Of a stretch of DNA of 64,000 nucleotides, positions 9,696 through 20,587 are shown one piece after another. The translations under genes and the position numbers were made by a program. The notes under the pieces are model-generated. The model did not search any database, had not been told where the DNA came from, and saw only the letters and a program-made list of their open reading frames with translations. Origin of the DNA: Amphiura filiformis (Eukaryota > Echinodermata > Ophiuroidea > Amphilepidida > Amphiuridae). Each line of letters begins with the position of its first letter. Positions within the stretch are counted from its first letter, which is position 1. The stretch covers positions 45,519,928-45,583,927 of the forward strand of contig NC_092644.1 in NCBI RefSeq assembly GCF_039555335.1, in the 5' to 3' direction.

Positions 9696-9842
9696 CAGTG
9701 GCGGTAGCGTCATAGGGACACGATTTGAAAATTTAGAAAATCCCATAGGAAAATTGCCGAAACCCAGCTTGTGCCCCCCCCCCCCCTCAGGCCCGATGGG
9801 GCCCATCATGACCCCCCTAGGAATATTCACACTACGCCACTG
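9696..9842. mobile_element. hAT miniature element, second copy, perfect 8-bp duplication
   Basis: 147 bp with ends CAGTGGCG and CGCCACTG, flanked on both sides by ATTGTTAT (9688-9695 and 9843-9850). An 8-bp target duplication with CAGNGGCG ends is diagnostic for hAT. The interior has a poly-C run (9775-9786). No ORF. Confidence 0.85.
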
Positions 9843-10060
9843 ATTGTTATGGTTGTACGTGTAATATTTTTATGGAGAGGAGGTACACTATTGTTACATT
9901 GAGCACATACAATTACTTGATATTATTATGTTTGGACGTACAGATATGTTGCGAACATATTTGCAACAGTAATAATATACTTAGACATTCATTTCACTTT
10001 TTTCATGACCTTTGCTTAGCCGTACAACGTTTTTGCCGTGTATTGGCTTTTATTATTGAG

Positions 10061-10165
10061 ATTTGTCAAATATTAGATTCATATCTTATAGAAATACGTG
10101 GCACAAGAGAATAAGGCTGTCTTATTCCATAAAGTAAATTGCTGCAGATGTTGACGCTGGGATGG
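10061..10165 (+). pseudogene. Diverged carboxypeptidase last-exon remnant
   Basis: The DNA TTATAGAAATACGTGGCACA aligns with the clean exon (GGTATAGAACTACGTGACAC). It reads YIEIRGTRE, a stop, then GCLIP, against GIELRDTGEYGFVIP. Also shared is GACGCTGGGATGGAA against GTCGCTGGGATGAAA. An in-frame stop and indels show it is dead. It lies about 400 bases upstream of the intact exon, so this unit once held two last exons. A parallel copy lies at 30950-31085. Confidence 0.7.
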
Positions 10166-10567
10166 AACTCGGTAATATAAGCTGAAATGCTGAGAAATAG
10201 TTATGGGATCTACTCCGACGCTGTTTTTAAGTGGTTGAAACTGTATCACTCTCTATATCGTGCGGAAATAATCTTGTGCGCCAACTGATCACAGCAGCCC
10301 AGCCCACGTACATAATTCATGTAATGCGGACAATACAAGATAAAAAGTCAAGAATTTGCCTATTTTAAATAATGTTTTGCAACGTCGAATAGAAATATCG
10401 CTGATCGTTGAATGGAGGCACAACTGTTGTCTCATACAAAGTTTGTAAACTTTTTGTTTTGCACAATAAGGAGTCGAGATATGATGAAGAACCCTTTAAT
10501 GGTCTATTGGTGATTTTGCATTACACTTATTAACGATCATGTTATTTATTTTTCAACATTTCTACAG
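10166..10567. other. Intron upstream of the carboxypeptidase last exon
   Basis: No gene. Shared with 34914-34993 and 36071-36282. Ends in an acceptor (TTCTACAG at 10560-10567). Confidence 0.5.
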
Positions 10568-10842
10568 CATCTGAAGTACCAGCATCTGGCTTAAGTTGTG
10601 ACTGGACCTACGACGTTGCAAACATTACATATTCTTATGGTATAGAACTACGTGACACAGGAGAATATGGCTTTGTTATTCCAGCAAGCAACATCCAACC
10701 AAGTGGGGAAGAGATGGTCGCTGGGATGAAAGTATTAGGACACCATATTCTGAACTCAGGCAGTAGAAGTTATAATAATAGTTTAATCTTTTGGCAACTA
10801 GTGGTCACAATGTTTGTTTCTTTAGTCATGGATTGGTTTTAG
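10568..10842 (+). CDS. Carboxypeptidase (M14A) last exon, unit 2
   Basis: The acceptor TTTCTACAG precedes base 10568. The frame runs from 10570 to the TAG at 10840-10842, 90 codons, phase 2 at the 5' side. It reads SEVPASGLSCDWTYDVANIT and then the ELRDTGEYGF catalytic block. The stretch SGLSCDW aligns with SGGSIDW of CPA and SGGSDDW of CPB, which puts a cysteine at the specificity position (bovine 255). That argues against a CPB-like basic preference (inference). The hydrophobic C-terminal tail looks like a GPI signal. The nearest upstream central exon (8859) is broken, so this copy is probably not functional as a whole although this exon is intact. Confidence 0.8.
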
Positions 10843-11755
10843 CAAGATCTTGACAAGTGGTGCTAAGCAATGTGCATTTATCGAGTAGAAGTCATTTGAG
10901 TTAGGAAGTACCGATGCTTTTGTATTAGTCTAGTATAAATACATACAATGGTGATACATTACAGCTCCTAACATAGGCTCTAAAATCATACCAAATTTGA
11001 AAGCTTCTTAGGTTTTTTTTTAAAGTTCAATTATACAGAATTTGATGATTTTTGTTTAACAACAAAGATCTTAACGTTTGTTGTGGAGTATACGCGTTTT
11101 CTTCGATTAATAACATTCCATGGTAATTTTCTGTGATAGTACAAAAATAAACTGAAACATTTCAGTGGTATAAACTTGCAAATTTGATACCTCTTTGGAT
11201 ATGCAAACAAAATAAGCACTTTTGGAAGTTATGGAAGAAAAAACATTTTGTCCATTAATAAACATACCAAGTCATGAAAAGTAAGCATCGCTTGTTTAAG
11301 GAATAGAGAAAATTACACTTGTAAGGCAATAGAAACAAATTAGTTCGATCTTTCGATCGACCATCGATGCTTGTTCGATCCGTGTTATTTATGAAATCAA
11401 TTAATTTACTATTGTTAATTATCATAATATAGTAATTATTGCCTTTAGTGATATTAACCGATATGAATGTCATTAATTCTTATTAATTAGTTGATAGTTC
11501 ATTAATCACAGACATCGAAGCAGCATCGACGGTCGATCCAAAGATCGAACAAATTTGTTTCTGGTGCCTAAGATTTGGCCAAGAAAACAACTCCTATACA
11601 AAGGTACCGAGCCTACCTATGTTGGCCACATTATCACTTGTATTTGTTTGTTTTCTTAAATGGCAATATATTACAACATTAGCGTATTTGCAAAGGTCTC
11701 GATATAGATTATTTCAAGTTAAGCAGCATTTTTTGATTGTCAAAATAGTGAGTGT
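10843..11755. other. 3' flank of the carboxypeptidase exon, unit 2
   Basis: Matches 218-879 almost base for base, apart from the miniature transposon at 11325-11568. No gene. Confidence 0.5.
11325..11568. mobile_element. PIF/Harbinger-type miniature element
   Basis: 244 bp, flanked by the 3-bp duplication TAA (11322-11324 and 11569-11571). Terminal inverted repeats of about 37 bp start GGCAATAGAAACAAATTAGT at the left and, read from the right, GGCACCAGAAACAAATTTGT; both continue into GTTCGATCTTT. Unit 1 has the empty site CTTGTAAGATTTGG (about 689-702). A 3-bp TAA/TTA duplication is typical of PIF/Harbinger. AT-rich interior, no ORF. Confidence 0.85.
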
Positions 11756-12125
11756 TAATTCTCAGTCGTTAAAAAGTTTTGATTTAAATCTTTTACTGGA
11801 ACTTACTTTTACTACTTGCTACGTTGCGTCTGATACTATTAGACTTCGTCAGGCAATGACCCAATTAGATGGGCTGATCATGTGACTCTTGAAGACAAAT
11901 AGGGATCCTCGATCTTGATGACCCGGTCCCATATACGTGAGATAAGTTGCGTCTCAGTCCCTCTTTTTTGTGAAGTGACGGCTGCTCTACTCTCCTCCAG
12001 ATGGCTTCCTTGATGCCTATCCTATGCCACTGCTCCTCCTTATCAAGAATCACTGCGTCCTCGGTATCAATATTATGACCTGTGTCTTTAAGGTGGAGGT
12101 ACGTTTGAGCCTTGTTTGAACGTTT
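11756..12125 (-). mobile_element. Penelope-like retroelement 3' fragment, unit 2
   Basis: Same piece as at 880-1266, with the VILDKEEQWHRIGIKEAIWR block on the - strand and a two-base difference near TCACTTCACAAAAAAG that changes the frame. It abuts the receptor pseudogene exactly as in unit 1. Confidence 0.6.
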
Positions 12126-12690
12126 CCAATCACAGCCACGAAAACATGCCCAGTCTGAAGCACTTCCCCTATTATGACCACATCATGGTCGTAACACAGT
12201 CTTTGATAATACTTTGAAAGTTATTAAATTCGGTGTAATCTGACCAAACAACCAGGGCAAACAACGCAAATTGAACCAGTTTCGAGAACGAGAACACACA
12301 GTATATCACTAACTTAAAAGTGTTAGCGATAATAATCTTCAATGTGCGACGTTTACCAACAAGCGCCCTGTGTTTCAATGGGATGCACATTGTGTAGTAA
12401 GAGTTACCAATAAACCAGTCGACTCAAAGTACATCATAAGAGTTAATTATTATTATGAAGACGAGCAACCATCGAGCCGAGTGACCCATGCTATAATATA
12501 CGAACTAGATAAGAAAAGAAAGTCCAGAAATACTGGTAAATTGATGTCAAGATTTAAGTGATATTGGCAATATTTGTAATTGTTTTGAAACTACAAACAA
12601 GAAGGTAGTGTTAAAGAATACGCAAAATAGTAACATTAAAGTCAATATCACAAAGTAAACAAGATTCTAAAGTTATTCAAATAATTTCTA
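12110..12690 (-). pseudogene. Truncated rhodopsin-class GPCR pseudogene, unit 2
   Basis: Sister of 1250-1825. It covers the TM1-TM5 part of the receptor and lacks TM6-TM7. It has additional small deletions relative to unit 1 (around 12280 and 12580). The short frame at 12172-12390 preserves MCIPLKHRALVGKRRTLKII, matching ICIPLKHRAIAGKRRTLKII of the intact receptor. Confidence 0.8.
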
Positions 12691-12990
12691 GCCAAATATT
12701 TTTGTCGACATTATACGTTACCGAACCGATACTGATTACAATATCACAAGTTCGCCTAGTTTGGATATCAACTTATGTTCAATACCACAATATCATAGTC
12801 TTTACTATGATTATACATAATATACGAGCTAATATCAAATAAGATCATCATATTCTGGGTTAAAATGTGCGTGCTTCTTCGGCTTAAATACATGAACCAT
12901 TGATTCTGCAAGCATGAAAATGTTCATCGAGAGAGTTGATGATATATTCAATGTTTATATTGATTCAAGCATATTATAATTCGAGCTAGC
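12691..12990. other. Spacer before receptor copy 2
   Basis: Same as 1826-2139. No gene. Confidence 0.4.
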
Positions 12991-14103
12991 TTATTGTCGT
13001 GTTGACATGGTTGGGGTACAAGTATGTCCGGTTGACCCAGTCACTGTCTTTTTACACCCAAATGCCTCCTTAAATGCCTCATAATAAAACGAACTGCTAA
13101 GGTTGTACAGGATCGGATTGATTGACGAATTCAAATACAATAACCCCCTACTGATGATGACAACGAGGCCAAGGGCTTCATCTGAATTGAAGATTCCAAA
13201 ACCAACAGTTAGCTTCATAATGATATGAACAGCAACAAATCGGTAAATAACCTGGCATCCAAAGAAGACGTTACCATTTAGGATCAACAAACGCGCAACC
13301 TGGTTGCGTACTTGAGTGGCCTGCTCTTGCATCTGACTATTTTTACCATCGGTGATTTTTTCCGCTTTTCGTTTATTCAGTGTGTAGATTATTACCACAT
13401 ACATATATCCATTCCAAATCATAGCAACGAAGAAAGGTGCAGTCTGAAGCACTTCACCCATGATGACCACATCAGGATGGATCGTAACGCAGTCTTTGAT
13501 AATGCTGGGAAAGTTATTGAATTCTTCGTCATCTGGCCAAACAACGCAACTTGAACCAACTCGACCATCTTTCAGCGAGACAAGAACACCCAGTATGATA
13601 CTAACGAAAGTGTTAGCGATAATAATCTTCAATGTGCGACGCTTCCCGGCAATCGCTCTGTGTTTCAATGGGATGCAAATTGCGTAGTACCGTTCAAGAG
13701 TTACCAATGTGTATAAACCCATCGACGCAAAGTACATTGTGAGAGTTATTATAAAGACAAGCAAACAGCCAGCTGAGTGATCCCATGCTATATCATTTCG
13801 AACTGGAGATGAAAAGAAAGTCCACAAATACGGGCCAATTGATGTCAAGATGAAAGTGATATCGGCAAGAGCCACACAGACGAGGTAATAATTTGTTATT
13901 GTCCGAAGCCGTTTGATTTTTGCAACTACAAATAAGAAGGCAGCGTTACAGGACACACCAAAGAGTAGAATTATAGGTAATATCACAGAATAAATAAGAG
14001 TTTCTGAATCAGAATAGAGCAAAATTGCAGCGTCAGACGCATTGGCCAGATACAGCGTATTCGAGTCACTACACAATGCGTTCTCAGCCATGTTTGATGT
14101 CAT
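12991..14103 (-). CDS. Rhodopsin-class GPCR, copy 2 (intronless)
   Basis: 370 residues, five substitutions from copy 1: D211, K249, G253, V300 and E342. D211 and E342 are also found in copy 3, so copy 1 is the derived one at those sites. Seven helices, C113/C186, ERY, NPILY and N21 are all kept, and TM6 again lacks the CWxP motif. DNA identity to copy 1 extends through both UTRs, so this is a recent segmental duplication. Likely regulated by the same conserved 110-base 5' flank. Ligand unknown. Confidence 0.9.
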   Translation of the reverse strand: MTSNMAENALCSDSNTLYLANASDAAILLYSDSETLIYSVILPIILLFGVSCNAAFLFVVAKIKRLRTITNYYLVCVALADITFILTSIGPYLWTFFSSPVRNDIAWDHSAGCLLVFIITLTMYFASMGLYTLVTLERYYAICIPLKHRAIAGKRRTLKIIIANTFVSIILGVLVSLKDGRVGSSCVVWPDDEEFNNFPSIIKDCVTIHPDVVIMGEVLQTAPFFVAMIWNGYMYVVIIYTLNKRKAEKITDGKNSQMQEQATQVRNQVARLLILNGNVFFGCQVIYRFVAVHIIMKLTVGFGIFNSDEALGLVVIISRGLLYLNSSINPILYNLSSSFYYEAFKEAFGCKKTVTGSTGHTCTPTMSTRQ

Positions 14104-14232
14104 TTTGATAAAACCTGATTCACAATTTGAGTAGCACTACTGAGTGATTCAGTGACGCTCTTTTGAGCTTTAGTTTCTCTTGAGTGAGTTTGCGCAGTTG
14201 CCTGGAAATATATATTATAAGCAATTGATATT
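14104..14232. promoter_or_regulatory. Conserved 5' flank of receptor copy 2
   Basis: The bases just 5' of the ATG (read on the - strand) are conserved among the three receptors, including CACTCAAGAGAAACT. They probably hold the 5' UTR or core promoter. No TATA box is clear. Confidence 0.3.
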
Positions 14233-14407
14233 TTCGGTAAATCCCATAAGCATTTGTGAGTACACCTGAGAACTCGTCATTTGACGTCATACCGATACGC
14301 CGATGCGCACATCGTTTATCGAACATCGTTACTGCGCATTGCAAGTCGGCGTGACGTCAAATGACGAGTTCTCAGGTGTACTCGCAAAGGCTTATGGATT
14401 TACCGAA
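14233..14407. mobile_element. Foldback miniature element, 57-bp inverted repeats
   Basis: About 175 bp. The two arms, TTCGGTAAATCCCATAAGC at the left and the complement of the right end, continue through GAGTACACCTGAGAACTCGT and CATTTGACGTCA. A CG-rich loop of about 60 bases separates them. It is absent from unit 1 at the matching place. The family is unknown; no clear target duplication seen. Confidence 0.75.
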
Positions 14408-14479
14408 GGTCAAATGCCCTCATGACGCTACATGTTCGCCACTGCTTTTATAAACGAGTCAATTTACGTTTGAGCTAAA

Positions 14480-16261
14480 GGTCATGTTTTGTATACTGGG
14501 CACCTAAAAAGGGTGGCTTTGTTGCATTCTTACTCATCAAGACCATATTGCAAATACCTTCTCATTTGAATCTTAGACTTTTTCCAGCGCCTACTTAGCA
14601 CGGTACCAGACACTCCAAAACGCGTTCATACTGTGCCAAAACTGCCGTATCTTTCTTAAATCTTGAGGTAACAATCTGGTTTGCTCGATAAATGATAATT
14701 TGTTATGTTTACATTCAATACTTTTAGCTAGATAAAACTACTCAAAAGTTCAAGAGTAGCAAATTTGGATTTAAACACAACATGTGTGAAATACTTTCTA
14801 TGGAGGAAGGAGTCAAAAGTCATAATTTTACTCATTTTTCACTCTTTACAAGGTCAGAACTTGGCAAAGAAATGGGGTATTGACCTGGTTCGGTTTGTAT
14901 TTACAGATATAAGATGTTAACTTTGGGAATAACACAGAACTTTGATGATCAATCATCATTTAGGAGAAGCAAAAGTTAAATTTCTGAATTAGATCGACTT
15001 TGGTATTCCAGTGTGCGTTGCCTGTGTGCTTGGTCACTTTCCACTCACTGTGCGTGTAATTTGACTCTTGCATGCATAGACTGTGGTAAGTTCTACGACG
15101 TACCAATGAGAAAAAAAGGCATTATATTTGCAATATGTGTTTACATGCATGTAGCTTGTTTATTTGATATTTATTATGAGCTTGTTTAGTACTAATTTTT
15201 TCCTTAGACATTGGTCTTTCAATTTCTGAAACAAAAATTTATGATTTTTATTTGTACTAATTACTGTAACTCGTTAAGTCTAATTAGTCAGGGGTGGCTC
15301 ATGTGGCGGAGGATCATGTGGCGGAGGATCACAATGCTGTACAATGGTGATCCTCCGCCACATGATCTTCATTAAACATTATTGATGGATTTCTACTTAT
15401 CTGTACTTGATCTCAGCCAAGTGATATCATATTTAGCATTCATTGCCTCAGTATGTGTTAATTAGACAATTAAAAATTACTAATTACTTGTTGCTACATT
15501 AATAAAGTTCGTTGCCCTCTATGTATTTGAATAGGGATTTAATGTAGGCAACATTCAAAAGGGTGCTACGGACAAACGAAACATGATAAAAGACTCAAAT
15601 TTCTTAAGCAGACCTTTGTTGTGATCCTCTTTACTTCAGTAAACTAAAAACTAGTAAAACAAAGAATGTTTGCGACAAATCTGAAAGAGCGCCCTCATGC
15701 TCACTTTTGATCCAAAAAGTCAATTTTACGAAAACGCTTTGTAGAATTCTCTTTAACTTTCAAAACTGGATTGTTGAGCTTATTTTACATCTAGTTAAAT
15801 GCCTCAATCATGAAAATTTGCATCTCCAGTGCCAGATAAAGGGTGTTTTGAAGAAATATATATAAATATCGATAGATTTTTGACCACCCTGTATTTATAT
15901 AATTGAAGTACTTGACCGCTAAAAGTTCCATATGGCTGGGTGGGCAATTAAGTTAATCATATTTAACATGTGTCAAAACTTTACATTATCAATGTACGTC
16001 GAGGGGTGACACCCCTAAATGAATTAATATTTTCATCCTTATTTTGCTTGTTACACCCTGTATATTATATGGGTCACCTTGTATAATGACTCCCATTGTA
16101 TTGTTTCTGAAATCGTCTGAGTATATGCTCTCAGAATATATACTTTTATTGGGTTCTAATGTAAACTTTTTAAAGTTATAGTACCAAACCTATAAAAGCA
16201 TGTGATTTGTTTGAAAAATACACATGCTACGCAACTGGTGCCCAACATAAAAAACATGACC
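14480..16261. mobile_element. 1.78-kb inverted-repeat element, TAAA duplication
   Basis: The ends GGTCATGTTTTGTATACTGG (then GCACC) and, from the right, GGTCATGTTTTTTATGTTGG (then GCACC) are 25-bp inverted repeats. Flanks are TAAA on both sides (14476-14479 and 16262-16265). Unit 1 lacks it at the matching point near 3855. No long ORF, so it is non-autonomous. It contains the hairpin at 15302-15367 and two short ACCCTGTAT-type ends that may be older insertions. I cannot assign a superfamily. Confidence 0.75.
15302..15367. repeat. Hairpin with duplicated arm
   Basis: The word CATGTGGCGGAGGATCA occurs twice in direct order and once inverted (TGATCCTCCGCCACATG), giving two alternative hairpins with a short loop. 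Confidence 0.8.
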
Positions 16262-16912
16262 TAAAGTATATTGGCTGTAAGTATTTCTGAAAGACATCTC
16301 CAACAACATATTAAATTGCGGCGGCAACATTAAGAGAATAAGAAACTAATGTGTCTCATCTTAATGGATTGGCATTGTGGTTTCACGGTCGATTAGTGAT
16401 TAAATGAGTGCTTCTTTAGATCCTATATTGCTGCATCAACTGAAATGTACGCATATTAATCAATTACGTGATTTGTATTATTTTCACAATGCCCCTCAGC
16501 TATATTAGTCTGTTGTAGCAAACGTGAAATTGTTTTATTGTAACCTTAAAGATATAAAGAAATGTCTTTTGAAAGGCGTGAGTTGATTTTTCTTCTGATT
16601 TCATTTTGTAATAACCTTGAACATGTTTTAAAGTTCTAAATAGGATTAGTTTTCTAAAAGAATTGTATTGGTAACACGGCTAGCATGGTTAGTAACTGCG
16701 CAAAAATGGGCTCTTATGAGATTAATGTTAAAAGTCATTTAGTCCAAATTTCCAAAAACATTTTTATAATATTTGATTATTTGCTTTTGTTCATACTTAA
16801 CAAAATTCTTTTATTGAAATGCAATTTAAAACATATAATATAGCCCTAATGTGAGATCTACATTGTAAATAATGAATTACTATGGGAATGTACGTACATG
16901 TTTGTACATGTA
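16262..16912. other. Unit spacer, unit 2, with two empty sites
   Basis: Matches 4795-5212, 5672-5760 and 8291-8400 of unit 1 without the mariner-type, TTAA and Helitron-like insertions found there. It therefore shows the pre-insertion state at about 16268, 16722 and 16780. No gene. Confidence 0.6.
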
Positions 16913-17788
16913 CCGGGTGTCCCAAAAAAGGTTACATGTAGATTTTTGAAAATAATCTAAGTTAATGTTAACAAATATAAATATCATTTTCATGACATAA
17001 TATCGGGCATAATCTATGTACCCTCTACTAGTACCCCTGTGAATGTCAACTTCACAACCTACGTACTTAGCCCGCATTCCAGGCATTCCTGACCAAGAAA
17101 CATAATGCAGCACGAGATTCATTATACCACCGTCACAGCAACCGCGCCGTGCATTTGATAGTAAACAGCCATAGCATGGCAGATGCAGTATTTAATTCTG
17201 ATTAACAAAGAATAAAACTTGTTCAGTTTTATTTCAAGAGTTCAGTCAGAAATGTTAAAACAAACAGCAGCGGTTTCATGTCAACAAAATCCAAGCAACA
17301 AAATCTAAATGCAAAAGATTATTATTCATTTCATGATAAAAAGAGATACAGCGTGCAAAACTTTTTTCACCAAAAGTGTTCTTTTCTAATGACCATCTTC
17401 CTTTGTTTGTAACCCCAAGAGTCAGAAAGCTCTAAAACCGATTCATTTTCAGTGTACAATATTTAATTTTTCAATATGTTTCTTTTCTGCAATAAGTTCA
17501 ACAATGAAAAATAAGACAAACATAAAAAGTAATAAAGAAAAAAAAAATCTGAAAACAAAAGTGGATCGTGTTCAACTTTCGTTGTGCGATATTTAATGGT
17601 TAGCCACTCTTGGCACCCCTGTCATCTTGCGCTCATAAGTTAAGATGCTTTTAAGATACGGAATTGAAACTTGGCAAACAGTTACAAGAAGGATGTGTAA
17701 ATAGTATCGAAAGAAATCACATTGTTTTGTTGTACCATCACAAAATGCGGTTCATTTTCTACATGTAAGCTTTTTATGGGACACCTTG
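16913..17788 (-). mobile_element. Mariner-type non-autonomous element, TA flanked (copy 2)
   Basis: 876 bp between TA at 16911-16912 and 17789-17790. It is the same family as 3874-4794, in the opposite orientation and at a different site. Unit 1 shows the empty site GTACATGTATTATAAAAAAA (about 8411-8430). No transposase frame. Confidence 0.8.
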
Positions 17789-18235
17789 TATTATATTTAA
17801 AAACCTTTTCGACCGACCAACACGACTTCAAAAGTCCCTCTGTCAAGAGAGCATGATGTTCTTTTTAGTTGTCCTATTTAGATGATTTTAGTTTTAGATG
17901 TTCTGTTTTTGTTTGTTCATATCATAGTGGAGACACGCTTGGGTCCTGATGGGACCAGGCTCAAACAAAATGCTCAAGCCAGGCTAAAAAGCCTATAATA
18001 AGCATGCTGACCTGTATAGGAAAAGAAGTGAGAAACAGATTTGAAGACAAAGAACAAGGAAAAGAAGGTCACTCCCAACAATCATGTTAAGGGTAGCGCA
18101 GTACATCAAAATTTGTTGGTACATTGAATATATAAACGGTAACAAGGACATCATAAAAAAAAACAGACAAGATTATTGTCGGTTCTAAAAAACATATAAA
18201 AATGGGAACAAGATTTTAAAACTATATAAAAGTAC
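17789..18235 (+). other. Carboxypeptidase-unit sequence upstream of central exon, unit 2
   Basis: Same as 8420-8858 with small indels (18120-18220). No gene. Confidence 0.4.
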
Positions 18236-18516
18236 ATGTATGTCACTAAATATGCTAGCCTAAATTTAAAACCAGCTTATGGTGCTTACCTTTCAGAGTT
18301 TGGATGCAAAGATCCATGTGCCACCACGCCTTGTTACGATGGCCCCAATGCCTTTTCGGAAATAGAAGTTAAAGCTTTAGCTGATTTGATATTAAGCCTT
18401 GGTAGTCGAGTAAAAGTTTATCTCGATATACATTGCTACAGCCAAGCCAATGTTTTTAACTTGGGCATAGAAGCTGTAATGTTGAGGAATATTTTCATGA
18501 AACTGTTGATAAACTA
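18236..18516 (+). pseudogene. Carboxypeptidase central exon fragment (full-length version)
   Basis: The open frame contains GCKDPCATTPCYDGPNAFSE and IEVKALADLILSLGSRVKVY followed by LDIHCYSQ. This is the M14A stretch with the conserved NPC...GPxPFSEPE block and the zinc-ligand histidine of DIHSYSQ. After SQANVFNLG the sequence leaves the family pattern and runs into a transposon end at 18517. No neighbouring exons with the HxxE zinc site were found within 10 kb. I read it as a remnant of a real exon; whether it is still spliced into anything is unknown. Confidence 0.7.
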
Positions 18517-18871
18517 CCGTAAACGTTCGCCTAATGGCGCTTTTTGGATTCTTAGAAATGTGAGAGCGCCAGCCTTGTAAAATCTCAACAGCATTAAGGA
18601 TACGTGTATGTTAAATTGACCAACCTGGACATAATGCCGCAGAAAAAAATATCGTGACATGACCCAATACTTTAAGTCACTAGGTTAGTTGCTAGAACAG
18701 CAAATGTTTTGGGGTTTCTTCAGGTATTCTTTCTCAAAGTGCCATTGGACTTAATTTGTAAATCGATTAATACGTTATACCCAACTTATTTTGGTAAATC
18801 TTTTTATAACATTGTAATTTCTTCATATTTTTTTAATATTCTTCAGTTCAAAATTACACCCTTCTATTGTC

Positions 18872-18950
18872 TGACCCGTTAGCTCAGTCGGTAGAGGGTG
18901 CGCCTTGAATGGTGAATGGTACTTGTTCGAATCTTGATTTCTGCCCCCAC
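18872..18950 (+). repeat. tRNA-like block (box A and box B)
   Basis: A strong A box (TTAGCTCAGTCGGTAGAG) and a B box-like TTGTTCGAATC sit at tRNA spacing, but the acceptor arms do not pair (GACCCGT against CTGCCCC). It is a tRNA-derived relic, not a tRNA gene. Confidence 0.6.
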
Positions 18951-19254
18951 TTTTATGTGAAGAAGGGTCAAGAAATGTTTTTGGATTTTGTCCCCATTTT
19001 ACGAACGAGTATTGTGAATTTTTTTTTATTTAATTTTAATTTTCTTATTTTTTTAGATAAATAGGCACTGCGAACAAACGGCAACAAAAACCGCTGACAA
19101 AATTTGCTCCACCTGCTACCTATCAATGCGTGATATATTCCACTACATTTACAGTTAAATGACCTTTAAAAAAATAGAACGGCCTCAATGTTTCAAATTG
19201 TGTAACTACATTACTTTATTCATTTATGCATTACAAATGATCAGCTATTTTTTT

Positions 19255-19330
19255 TTTTTTTTATAAGGATCGAACCCAAGTAGATCAGACCATTGATCAT
19301 ATAACTATCAGACCACGAAGTAGTTACGTA
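19255..19330 (-). repeat. tRNA-like block, reverse strand
   Basis: Read on the - strand it ends TTGGGTTCGATCCTTATA, a B box with T-arm-like context. The 5' half is degraded. Confidence 0.35.
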
Positions 19331-19673
19331 ACTCCGCGATGGTATCGGAACCAAGCACTGTTTGTATGGCGATCATTACGATCACGCTATTTTGGTATGC
19401 CTTTTTTGTGTACTGATTCTTTCGATCGTGGTTCATTACTTAAGCGCGTGATCCCGTTGACATAGTAACATTACGTAACTTCGATACCGGGCTTCGATAC
19501 TGAATAGTTGTTGAGTGCACATAATATGGAAAGCCATTAGGGTATTGTGTGCCTTCCAAAGCGCCTTATTGTGTTGTGGAATCCTAGCCAGTATTCAATG
19601 ATAGCCTTGCGTTTATCGATTGGCTCCAAACAAAGGATTTGAACCGGTTTACGGGGATAGCCCCCATAGTGCA

Positions 19674-20409
19674 GTCCATTCAATCAAATGTTGTCATCAA
19701 CCTATTTGATCGTAGTGCATTTTGTTATGTGTGTGAGACGAACTGTCACGGTAGATGCAATCATGCTTTTGAATGCATTTGAGTAGTCCGCCATATTTAC
19801 GGGATGATACGTCATATGCACAGCCTCTATTCAGTTGGTCGTTGTATGATTTTGTTCGTTCACTCATTCAAATTTTATTTATATCATTTGAAGACTGAAC
19901 CTATTATGATACATCCTCCGTGGAACAGTTTCAAACAAATATAGCTAGGGATTATTGGGGCAGAGGTTATCTTTTGAATCCTCTTAGAGGGCTATCATTT
20001 TTTTCGAAAGGGGGTCCCAAATTTACAAAAACTCTGCGTCAATAAAATTGCGCACCCCCTATTTCGGCAACAAAAATTTTATGATCCCAAACCCCAAAAT
20101 TGTATTGAAATCAGTCTTTTTGAATAAAATAACACACTTTCTGTGGTCATCGTGTGACTCCCTACATTTTGGTCATAAAACATTTAATGACCCCATCCTA
20201 TTATTCTTTCCAAGACTTTATGACCCCCGTATATTTGGGACCCTCCCCCCATTTCGAATAAAATGATATACCTCTTATGACCACTGATGCATAGGCAAGG
20301 ACACTCGCGCGAATTGAAAGACTTGTCGCACGCGACAGTTCGTCTCACACACATAACAAATGCCTATACAATCAAATAGGTTCATTACAACATTTGATTG
20401 AATGGATTG
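19674..20409. mobile_element. Nested inverted-repeat pair
   Basis: CCATTCAATCAAATGTTGT and GTTATGTGTGTGAGACGAAC near the left end recur inverted near the right end over about 75 bases. Inside are several C-rich phrases of the type GACCCCC. It is probably a separate element nested in the 18517-20860 insertion. Confidence 0.6.
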
Positions 20410-20587
20410 AGTTAGTCTAAAATGAAACGATAAAAACAAAGAATCATGAAAAAAGACACATACAAGATAAAATAATAAAATTATATAAACAATGTTAAAG
20501 ATAAAATCAAGAAAATAGAGAACAAAATTTCCTCAAATCAGAAAAAAACAACATTGACAGACATCATAATCTGTCAGAAATTACCGC

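Noticed and set aside
16880-17122. 80-codon - strand frame in the mariner-type element
   Set aside because: It does not align in frame with the sister element at 3874-4794 and has no transposase motif.
18872-18950. Functional tRNA gene
   Set aside because: Good A box but unpaired acceptor stem and weak B box; inside a transposon.
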